From: Anaerolineales bacterium
GTDB taxonomy: Bacteria; Chloroflexota; Anaerolineae; 4572-78; NAK82
Length of the DNA stretch: 14,987 nucleotides
Direction: 5' to 3'
Assembly: GCA_024643945.1 (NCBI GenBank)
Contig: JAHELX010000079.1
Span: forward strand, 1-14,987
Made by a program: the position numbers and the translations under genes. The notes under the pieces were generated by a model. It saw only the letters and a list, made by a program, of their open reading frames with translations, did not search any database and was not told the DNA's origin. Positions 1 to 6,113 of the stretch are shown piece by piece (positions within the stretch are counted from its first letter, which is position 1; each line of letters begins with the position of its first letter).

Positions 1-95
1 GTAGCTGCGCAGCTTGGAGGCATAGGTGAGGATATGGTGTGGGCAATTCATAGGCCGCAGTCTGGCAATTTTGCGTGGCAGGGATCAGTCACGTC

Positions 96-169
96 GATAG
101 ACCTGATAGACCTGATTCCTCATGATTTATGGTATTGCCTATAATATAGGCATCTAACCAAAGGAAGAG
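96..169 (+). promoter_or_regulatory. Promoter and operator-like palindrome upstream of the histidine kinase
   Basis: A consensus -10 box TATAAT lies at 140-145. It sits inside a perfect palindrome at 136-152 (TGCCTATA-A-TATAGGCA), so any protein bound there would block polymerase. No good -35 hexamer is found 16-18 bp upstream. Instead the 9-bp unit GATAGACCT is repeated head to tail at 96-104 and 105-113, ending just before the -35 position. This would suit activator-assisted transcription. A Shine-Dalgarno-like AAGGAAGAG follows at 161-169, in front of a TTG at 172. The promoter role is inferred; the palindrome and repeats are directly visible. Confidence 0.5.
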
Positions 170-194
170 TATTGGTTACTACTCAGGTTGGACC

Positions 195-278
195 AGGTGC
201 AACGCACTTAGATGGTCGTGTCAACGGCATGATGGCAAATACGGCCTGGCATTCGTGTAAATCAAGTGCATTGCACCT
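195..278 (+). repeat. 15-bp inverted repeat in the kinase leader
   Basis: AGGTGCAACGCACTT (195-209) is matched by the inverted copy AAGTGCATTGCACCT (264-278) with one mismatch. ACC (192-194) and GGT (281-283) can extend the stem past a small bulge. Each arm is itself a small palindrome (GTGC-AAC-GCAC and GTGCA-T-TGCAC). The pair could be two operator sites about 69 bp apart or one long RNA hairpin in the leader. The stretch 172-324 has mixed third-position base use and no domain similarity, which supports reading it as leader rather than coding sequence. Confidence 0.5.
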
Positions 279-324
279 TTGGTTGAGCAGTTACTTCCAA
301 AGTAGTGAATCACAGGACAAGCCT

Positions 325-1923
325 ATGAACATGCCACTCGATACTATGCAGCCAGCCTCCGCCGCAGACGGGCACCTGTCCGGCCACATGGATCTGGCTA
401 TTGCACTGGAGGCGGTGCAGGAGCTTGCCGGTCAGGTAGAACTACCCAAGCTGCTAGACACATTGACCAAAATCATGATCGAGAGCGCCGGCGCGCAAAG
501 GGGCTATCTCCTGCTGCCGGAAGGGAATCAGTGGGAGGTGGCCACCATGGCAAGGACGGACGCGTCGGGGGTGCAGGTATCCTCTGTCACGCCGGGCGAG
601 GCGGCGCTACCAATGACCATCATCCACTACGCAGCGCGTACCCGTGAGCCAGTCCTGGTAAACGATGCCACAACGGCCAACCCTTTTGCCCAGGACCCTT
701 ATTTAATCAGCGCGCAACCCAAATCGATCTTGTGCCTGCCCATACTTCACCAGCGAAAACTGGCCGGCATGGTTTATATGGAAAACCATTTGACACCGAA
801 TGCTTTTGCGCCGGGACATTTGGAAGTACTGGAGCTGCTGGCGACGCAAGCGGGCGTTGCTCTGCAGAACGCCCGCCTGTATACCAACTTACAGCAGGCA
901 GAGGCATCGGCGCGGGCCAATGAACAGCGCTTTCGCCACCTTTTTGAGAATGCTCCCTTGTGTATTTTCGAGGTGGATGTGAGTTCTACGCCGGCGGTGA
1001 TCATAGCCGCCAACCGCCGGGCCGAGGCCGTGTACGGCTGGTCAGCGGCGGAGTTTGCCGACCTGACGCTAGAACAGATAATGCCACCCAAGGCGCGCCG
1101 GACGATCAATCGTTTGATCGAACACGTAAGTGCCGGGGAGACGGTGGCTATCGAAACGACCAACCGGCATCGAGATGGAGCCATTTTTCCGGTGCGGCTC
1201 ATCGCAACCCCAGAGACAGAAATGGGGCCGCACGCCAATCACGTGGTAGTGGCTGTGGAGGACATCACGGCGCAAATGCAGCGTCGCTCAGAGGCCGAGG
1301 CAATTGACGAAGAGCGCCGGCGCATCGCCCAGGAGATTCACGATGGGGTGGTTCAGGACCTGGCCGCCTTGCGCCTGCGGGCCTCGTTGTGGTATGACTG
1401 GGTGCAGGCCAGTCCAGCCCAAGTGCAGGCCGAGCTGGCTGAATTGCAGGCCATTCTGGACCGGGAGATTGCGGAGATAAGGCGGGCTATCTTTGCCCTA
1501 CGCCCGGTGGCCCTGGACGAAGTCGGTTTCTTCCCGGCCCTGCGCCAATTGGCTGCCGATTTTGACAACCTGTACCAATTCTATGTGGATCTGCACATCT
1601 CGGGAGACGAGGAGTATTTGCCGCCGGCTCTGGAACTGTCGCTCTTTCGCATTGTCCAGGAAGCACTCAGCAATGTCAGCAAACACGCCCAGGCCAGCCT
1701 GGTCTGGATCGGCTTGGACCTGACGCAAGACGAAGCGATCAGGCTGGCTGTTCGCGACAACGGGCTGGGATTTGACCCGAACGGCCTGGAAGAGGCAGTG
1801 CATGGTGGGCACCTGGGCTTGAAACAGATGCGCGAGCGCGTGGAGAAAGCGGGGGGTACGTTGGTGATCGATAGCCAGCCAGGGCAAGGGACGGAAGTGC
1901 GGGTCGTTTTGCCGTTGGGATGA
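325..1923 (+). CDS. GAF-PAS sensor histidine kinase (HisKA_3/DesK-NarX type)
   Basis: This is a cytosolic sensor kinase with no membrane segment. Counted from the ATG at 325 it has 532 residues. A GAF domain spans about 24-185, including LLDTLTKIMIESAGAQRGYL, a style also seen in large fused Ser/Thr-AAA-GAF kinases. A PAS domain spans about 202-317 (FRHLFENAPLCIFEV to VEDITAQ). A HisKA_3 dimerisation domain follows with the phospho-acceptor His339 in EIHDGVVQDL. The C-terminal HATPase domain shows N450 in EALSNVSKHA, the G1 box DNGLGFDP near 478, and the G2 region GHLGLKQMRERV. The kinase should phosphorylate the regulator encoded next to it. The signal is unknown; GAF and PAS suggest a small ligand, redox or gas input. 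Start choice: an in-frame TTG at 172 with a good Shine-Dalgarno would add 51 residues, but those residues look non-coding. The ATG at 325 has AGGA 7 nt upstream and begins just before the conserved region. Confidence 0.9.
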   Translation: MNMPLDTMQPASAADGHLSGHMDLAIALEAVQELAGQVELPKLLDTLTKIMIESAGAQRGYLLLPEGNQWEVATMARTDASGVQVSSVTPGEAALPMTIIHYAARTREPVLVNDATTANPFAQDPYLISAQPKSILCLPILHQRKLAGMVYMENHLTPNAFAPGHLEVLELLATQAGVALQNARLYTNLQQAEASARANEQRFRHLFENAPLCIFEVDVSSTPAVIIAANRRAEAVYGWSAAEFADLTLEQIMPPKARRTINRLIEHVSAGETVAIETTNRHRDGAIFPVRLIATPETEMGPHANHVVVAVEDITAQMQRRSEAEAIDEERRRIAQEIHDGVVQDLAALRLRASLWYDWVQASPAQVQAELAELQAILDREIAEIRRAIFALRPVALDEVGFFPALRQLAADFDNLYQFYVDLHISGDEEYLPPALELSLFRIVQEALSNVSKHAQASLVWIGLDLTQDEAIRLAVRDNGLGFDPNGLEEAVHGGHLGLKQMRERVEKAGGTLVIDSQPGQGTEVRVVLPLG

Positions 1924-1937
1924 TCAGGAGTTTAGCC

Positions 1938-2603
1938 ATGCCCCCCATCACAGTATTGCTGGTCGACGACCACACACTCTTTCGCCAGGGCCTGCGCCAG
2001 ATCTGCGAGGTCAAAGGTGGTTTCCAGGTGGTCGGCGAAGCGGAGGACGGCCAGGGGGCAGTGCGCCTGGCGGCCGAGCTCAAGCCAGATGTGATCCTGA
2101 TGGACATCAGTATGCCCAAATTAGACGGCATACAGGCCATTATCCGCATCGTGGAAGAGAATCCAGAGGCGTGCATCATCGCGCTGACCATGCATCAAGC
2201 CAATCGTTATGTATTTGATGCCATCAAAGCTGGCGCCAAGGGCTACTTACGCAAGAATGTGGATGCCCAGGTGCTGGTGGAGGCAGTGCGAGCGGCCCAC
2301 CAGGGCGAGGCGCTGGTGGATCCGGCCATGGCGGCCAGGCTGCTGGATGAGTTCCGCCGCCTGAGCCAGACGGCCGCCGAGGCACCTGAGGCCGAGCAGT
2401 TAACCGAGGGTGAGATAGAGGTCTTACGCCTGGTGGCGGAGGGGGCGGATAACCAGGCCATCGCCGAGCAGCTCAATCTATCGGTACAGACGATTGCCAA
2501 TCGCCTGCGCAGTATCTACCAGAAGCTCCACGTCAACAATCGCACACAGGCCGCGCTGTACGCCCTGCGCCGGGGCTGGGCCAGTTTGGATTCCGAAGAA
2601 TAA
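1938..2603 (+). CDS. NarL/FixJ-family response regulator with LuxR HTH
   Basis: This is a DNA-binding response regulator of 221 residues. The receiver domain covers about 1-120, with the acidic pair D10-D11, phospho-acceptor D56 in VILMDISMP, T84 and K106 in GYLRKN. A LuxR-type helix-turn-helix spans about 154-214, from LTEGEIEVLRLVAEG to QKLHVNNRTQAALYALRRGW. The ATG at 1938 is chosen because AGGAG lies at 1926-1930, 7 nt upstream. An alternative ATG at 1920 overlaps the kinase stop as ATGA but has no Shine-Dalgarno of its own. The close packing with the kinase indicates translational coupling and a dedicated pair. The HTH presumably binds promoter inverted repeats; the palindrome at 136-152 is a possible autoregulatory target, which is inference. 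Confidence 0.93.
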   Translation: MPPITVLLVDDHTLFRQGLRQICEVKGGFQVVGEAEDGQGAVRLAAELKPDVILMDISMPKLDGIQAIIRIVEENPEACIIALTMHQANRYVFDAIKAGAKGYLRKNVDAQVLVEAVRAAHQGEALVDPAMAARLLDEFRRLSQTAAEAPEAEQLTEGEIEVLRLVAEGADNQAIAEQLNLSVQTIANRLRSIYQKLHVNNRTQAALYALRRGWASLDSEE

Positions 2604-2620
2604 AAGCACGCGTTCATCGT

Positions 2621-2675
2621 ATAACCTGGCATTTTTGAGTGGCAAAACACAGGGGAGAATGCCAGGTTATTTTTG
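2621..2675 (+). terminator. Intrinsic terminator after the response regulator
   Basis: A perfect 13-bp inverted repeat, ATAACCTGGCATT (2621-2633) and AATGCCAGGTTAT (2658-2670), encloses a 24-nt loop and runs into TTTT at 2671-2674. It begins 17 nt after the regulator stop. It separates the two-component operon from the next gene. The opposite strand has a weaker T-run, so it mainly serves the + strand. Confidence 0.8.
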
Positions 2676-2722
2676 ACCGGATATAGGTAAATTCTTGTAG
2701 CCAAATTGAGTAGATTCTTGTC

Positions 2723-2751
2723 TTGTACGGCCGATAGATATCGGTTATGAT
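2723..2751 (+). promoter_or_regulatory. Candidate sigma-70-like promoter of the exported-protein gene
   Basis: TTGTAC at 2723-2728 (4/6 to TTGACA) is followed after 17 nt by TATGAT at 2746-2751 (5/6 to TATAAT). A small palindrome, CCGAT-AGAT-ATCGG (2731-2744), lies in the spacer. The predicted transcription start near 2758 gives a leader of about 90 nt. The hexamers are visible; promoter activity is inferred. Confidence 0.5.
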
Positions 2752-2752
2752 G

Positions 2753-2835
2753 CTTAGCGTAATTTCCAAACAACGACGACGCAACCGCCAATTTGATGCT
2801 AGGTCGGAAGTCGTCTAACACATTACGCTAAGGAG
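2753..2835 (+). promoter_or_regulatory. Nested inverted repeats that can cover the Shine-Dalgarno
   Basis: CTTAGCGTAAT (2753-2763) is exactly complementary to ATTACGCTAAG (2822-2832). Inside it GACGAC (2775-2780) pairs with GTCGTC (2810-2815). The right outer arm overlaps the Shine-Dalgarno AGGAG (2831-2835) of the gene starting at 2848. In RNA this would form an interrupted stem that holds the ribosome site. As DNA, the outer arms could be operators. If transcription starts near 2758, part of the left arm would lie outside the transcript, which weakens the RNA model. Confidence 0.4.
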
Positions 2836-2847
2836 AGTAAAAAAGAT

Positions 2848-3477
2848 ATGAGAATCCTAACGATTAACAAGCACAGTTTCGTGGCAGGCATGGGACTGGT
2901 CGCGCTCCTCGTCGGCCTGGCGATGCCGGTGACAGCTTCGGCCGCTTCGCAGGCTGGGATCGACCCGAATCATCCCATCGCGGTGTCGATAGTTCCCGGG
3001 CAGGACGTCACCGAGACGGGCCAGTTGGCGCCCGGGCAGCAAGTGTGGTACTCGATAACAGTGAATGACGTGAATGGACGGTACGTTGAGAAGGACAGCT
3101 CAAACAAACTTGATCAACCGCCTCTTGATTTGAGCTTGTACGCCACGCCCGGCAACGGCAACAGCATCGATCACGTCCAAATGGACCTGTTCTCAGCCAA
3201 CTACGCCCAGGAGTGGTCTCACGGCCAAATGTGGACGCCTGGTATGAAGACTACTGATGTAAGCGATCGTCCCAATGTAGCTCCCTTTGGGGCGGGCAGC
3301 GTGGTCACCAACAGTGACAAGAGCGACAACAACTCTGGCAACCCGAACGTGGGCGAGCTGACCTATAGCGGGAATGTCATCAGCGGCGAGACTGTCCTGG
3401 TTCTTATCGAGAACGACAATGCGTACGCGGTAAGCTATCACCTCTACACCACCAATTTGAACAACGTCAACCTATAA
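2848..3477 (+). CDS. Exported beta-rich protein of unknown function
   Basis: This is a 209-residue predicted secreted protein. Residues 1-33 form a signal peptide: a short n-region with Arg2 and Lys8, a hydrophobic core (FVAGMGLVALLVGLAMPV), and an ASA site at 30-32. The mature part is rich in Asn, Asp, Ser and Gly with alternating hydrophobic residues. The pattern GQLAPGQQVWYSITVND early and GETVLVLIENDNAYAVSYHL near the end resembles the beta-sandwich of bacterial pre-peptidase C-terminal (PPC) domains. No catalytic motif, cysteine or LPXTG-like anchor is seen, so it is probably a free secreted or surface-associated protein. AGGAG at 2831-2835 lies 12 nt before the ATG, a rather long spacing. 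It is a single-gene unit after the two-component terminator; control by that system is possible but not shown. PPC likeness is inference. Confidence 0.75.
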   Translation: MRILTINKHSFVAGMGLVALLVGLAMPVTASAASQAGIDPNHPIAVSIVPGQDVTETGQLAPGQQVWYSITVNDVNGRYVEKDSSNKLDQPPLDLSLYATPGNGNSIDHVQMDLFSANYAQEWSHGQMWTPGMKTTDVSDRPNVAPFGAGSVVTNSDKSDNNSGNPNVGELTYSGNVISGETVLVLIENDNAYAVSYHLYTTNLNNVNL

Positions 3478-3539
3478 AGAATGATGGCCTGGCTACTGAG
3501 CCCCCAAAATGAGGGCCAGTCTATCGGCTAAGATATAAG

Positions 3540-3561
3540 TCACCCCCAATGTTGTGGGTGA
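3540..3561. repeat. Short hairpin downstream of the exported-protein gene
   Basis: TCACCC (3540-3545) and GGGTGA (3556-3561) form a 6-bp stem with a 10-nt loop, 62 nt after the stop at 3477. No T-tract follows on either strand, so it is not a convincing terminator. It adjoins the larger inverted repeat at 3569-3625, and TCACCC recurs at 3608-3613, so it may belong to the same inserted piece. Confidence 0.35.
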
Positions 3562-3568
3562 TGGTAGA

Positions 3569-3652
3569 AGAAGACCTCCGAGGGTAGACTCAGCTTCATA
3601 AAACGAGTCACCCAGGAGGTCTTCTCACATGAAAGTGGTCATTGTTGTCCTC
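3569..3652 (+). mobile_element. Probable mobile-element remnant: hairpin, Shine-Dalgarno and orphan ATG
   Basis: AGAAGACCTCC (3569-3579) is perfectly inverted as GGAGGTCTTCT (3615-3625), with a nested stem GACTC (3587-3591) and GAGTC (3605-3609). The right arm contains a near-ideal Shine-Dalgarno, AGGAGGT (3614-3620), 8 nt before an ATG at 3629. The reading frame starts MKVVIVVLSK and then passes into sequence that is the antisense of the 3' end of the YYY gene, ending at 3742. A strong translation start without a gene suggests the 5' end of a lost gene, plausibly a transposase whose start is hidden in a hairpin. The element family is not recognised. The break appears to be near 3650, right at the YYY stop codon. 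Confidence 0.35.
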
Positions 3653-6082
3653 TCAAAAGCAGCGATAAATGCGAACCTGTCCCTGCTGAAAAACCAGTTC
3701 CAGGAAGGCATCGAACTTGTCAAGGCCCGGCCCGGCGTATAACCGCCGTTCGACCGGGCCGACGAAGAGATACTTCACGTTATAGCGTTCAAGTAACTGC
3801 TGTGCCACTGCCGGACTGGTGGTGGTGTAGATCAGCGGGATGTCCCGCTCGCGGGCTGCGATTTCGGCCAGCACCTCCGGGGAACGGCGGCGCCAGAGAC
3901 GCTCGTGGCTGCCCGACCAGCCGAGCAGCGTCGGCCGCCCGGTAACCGCCGCTACCCGGCCCGTCGCATCGTCATATGAGCTACCTGCGGCGGTAAGCAC
4001 GATGTCCCCGGGCTGCGTGTTGCGCGCGATCCATGCCAGGGCTGCCGCTTCGTCAGGCGAGGATTCTCGCAAGAAAGCCAGCCCGTCCAGCGTGGGCCGC
4101 TCGCTGATCCAGGCCTGCCCCCATCCCAACGTAGCCAGCGGATAGACCAGCGCGCCAAGGCTCAGCAGCAGCGCGGGTACGCTCCACGCGACGGCCAAGT
4201 ACGGTCGCCGCCGTGCTCCTTGCCACAAGGCCCAGGCGGCAAAGGCCGCAGCCGTCCCCCAAATTACCCACGCCTGGTAGTAGAATTTGAAAACGGTGTT
4301 CATGCGATTCTCGAAGGGGTCGCGCAGATAGATGATATCGGCGCCAAAGATGACCAGCGCACCGACCGCCGTTGCCCACAAAACGAAAGCCCGGGCAGGC
4401 CGGTCGCTACAGCGCCAGGCAGCACGGGCGCAGACCGCAGCCAGCGGCAACAACGCCAGCAAGGGCATGCCGATCAGGAGGCCAACCAGCAGCCCCGCGG
4501 CCGGCCAAAGCCAGGCCAGGCTTCCGAAGTCTTCCAGACTTCGAAGGACTACGCGCCGCCCCCCAGCGGCATAGACCAACAAAATGAGAGCGAACAGCCC
4601 GAATATGCCGATAAACTCGTGCAGGTCGGTGTGGTCGGGAGCGGGCAGCAGTATGGCACCAAGCCGGCCGATGACCGGAATGCTGGCCCAGGGTTGTGGC
4701 ACCGACCCACCGCCGGCGAAGGACTGGAATGTCAGCAGAAAAGGGGCAATGGCCAGAACTGCCAGGGTTATTACGGCTGCCACCGCCGGTAATGCCTGCC
4801 CCAGAACACGCGCGGTCTTCTCCTCAGGCAGTTGGCGCCGGTATCCCAGGGCCAGCGCGCCGACGTACAGCAGCATATACGTGGGCGTGTCCCAGGAGTT
4901 GATGGCGTAGAGGCTGCCCAGCACCAGCGCAGAGACGGCCAAAGGCAACCAATGGCGCATGCCGCCACCGGCTGTGCCGGGCAGGGGCCGGACCAGTGCA
5001 CTTAAGGCCAGGGCCAGGACCAGCAGGTTGAAGGGCAGAGCCAGGACGTGAGGGTGAAGATCCCCTAAATAGAAGCTGAAGAAGGGGAACTCAGTGATGG
5101 CATAGTGACGCTCCACCACGCCCGGGCTCACTTCGACCTCATCCCACACCGCCCGCGAAGGCCACCACCAATTGAAAGAGCGGCTCGACTCGGACGTCAA
5201 TTCGGTAATCGTCCCGAAATCGCCCTGCGGCGTTTGAACCGGCGGATCGACTTCTATGCTGTTCTGACCCGATAGGCGCTGTCCCACGGCAGAGACCAAC
5301 TGCCGACCATCCAGGGCGACCACCTGCGGCGAACCGATCAAGACCTGCCAGGCGCCGGCCTGGTTTCCCAGAACGAGCACAAAGACCACGCCCAGCAGGG
5401 CCGCCGCGCCCGTCCCCCATGTGCTGGCTCGCTCGCCGGCATGCCGCCTTGCCTGGCCGATGAGGGCGACCACCAGGCCGGCGACCATGAGTCCGGTTAG
5501 AGCAAAAGTGGTGGCCAACCCCAGGTTGAAGGCTTCGCCGGCACTCCCCCCCGTGAGGGCCGCCAGCACGGCCAGCATTAAATAACCCAGGTAATAGTAA
5601 TTGATGGGATAGCCGGCCAGCCAGGGATCGTGCGGGGGAAAGGAATCGCTGTGGAGGATTCCGGAGAGGAAGGCCAGGTCCATGGGTTTTTCGGTGCCGA
5701 TAATCGCCGCGCCCACGGCGCCATGCCAGCGCAGCCAAAGGCCGCCGAGCAGCAGCGCTGCGAAAAGCGTTTCGTAAGCCAGGACCAGGGGCCAATGGGT
5801 GCGTACCATCGCGATCAAACTGCGCACGCCGGAGCGGCTCACTGCCCACAGGCCGACAGCCAGGATCACGGCGCCGACCAGGAGCACGCCCGTTGCGCCG
5901 AAGTGTACCCAGCCAAAGGTGGCCAGCAGCCAGATGCCATAGCCCACGGTGAGCAGGCCGGTCGTTTTGGCGAAGGCATAGCCCTTGAGGGAGAGGGGCT
6001 CAAACAGACGCGCGGTTATAGGAAGAGCGATCAGCCCCAAGGCTTGGAGGGCGAGCCACCAGAGGATCAGCGAAGCGATCAT
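3653..6082 (-). CDS. DUF2298/YYY-family polytopic membrane protein, probable GT-C glycosyltransferase
   Basis: This is an 809-residue multi-pass inner-membrane protein of the family named for its YYY motif, known from Chloroflexota and archaea. Visible family motifs are GYPINYYYLGYL (about 157-168), EFPFFSFYLGDLHPHVLALP (about 329-348), INSWDTPTYM (about 393-402) and NRMNTVFKFYYQAW (about 590-604). Acidic and His residues of the GDLHPH loop are the likeliest active-site candidates. A soluble C-terminal part from about 690 follows the last membrane segment, with ALAWIARNTQPGDIVLTAAG and later LLGWSGSHERLWRRRSP. These features fit a GT-C-like lipid-linked sugar transferase acting on the outer membrane face; the substrate is unknown. 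The N-terminus MIASLILWWLALQALGLIAL starts directly in a membrane segment as in relatives. It lies 31 nt after the upstream gene and is probably co-transcribed with it. Confidence 0.88.
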   Translation of the reverse strand: MIASLILWWLALQALGLIALPITARLFEPLSLKGYAFAKTTGLLTVGYGIWLLATFGWVHFGATGVLLVGAVILAVGLWAVSRSGVRSLIAMVRTHWPLVLAYETLFAALLLGGLWLRWHGAVGAAIIGTEKPMDLAFLSGILHSDSFPPHDPWLAGYPINYYYLGYLMLAVLAALTGGSAGEAFNLGLATTFALTGLMVAGLVVALIGQARRHAGERASTWGTGAAALLGVVFVLVLGNQAGAWQVLIGSPQVVALDGRQLVSAVGQRLSGQNSIEVDPPVQTPQGDFGTITELTSESSRSFNWWWPSRAVWDEVEVSPGVVERHYAITEFPFFSFYLGDLHPHVLALPFNLLVLALALSALVRPLPGTAGGGMRHWLPLAVSALVLGSLYAINSWDTPTYMLLYVGALALGYRRQLPEEKTARVLGQALPAVAAVITLAVLAIAPFLLTFQSFAGGGSVPQPWASIPVIGRLGAILLPAPDHTDLHEFIGIFGLFALILLVYAAGGRRVVLRSLEDFGSLAWLWPAAGLLVGLLIGMPLLALLPLAAVCARAAWRCSDRPARAFVLWATAVGALVIFGADIIYLRDPFENRMNTVFKFYYQAWVIWGTAAAFAAWALWQGARRRPYLAVAWSVPALLLSLGALVYPLATLGWGQAWISERPTLDGLAFLRESSPDEAAALAWIARNTQPGDIVLTAAGSSYDDATGRVAAVTGRPTLLGWSGSHERLWRRRSPEVLAEIAARERDIPLIYTTTSPAVAQQLLERYNVKYLFVGPVERRLYAGPGLDKFDAFLELVFQQGQVRIYRCF

Positions 6083-6113
6083 TTAATCACCAAAGTCTCT
6101 CAACGCAGTATGG

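Noticed and set aside
1..144. Open frame on the + strand from the window edge to a TAA at 142-144 (about 47 codons), possibly the end of an upstream gene
   Set aside because: An opening of this length is expected by chance fairly often, composition is not gene-like, no domain is recognised, and the stop overlaps the promoter palindrome.
707..1275. Several overlapping open frames on both strands within the kinase gene
   Set aside because: They lie inside the GAF and PAS coding region, which explains the sequence; they are shadow frames without ribosome sites or recognisable domains.
3481..3519. CTGGC/GCCAG 5-bp stem after the exported-protein stop as a terminator
   Set aside because: Only 5 bp with a 21-nt loop and no T-tract.
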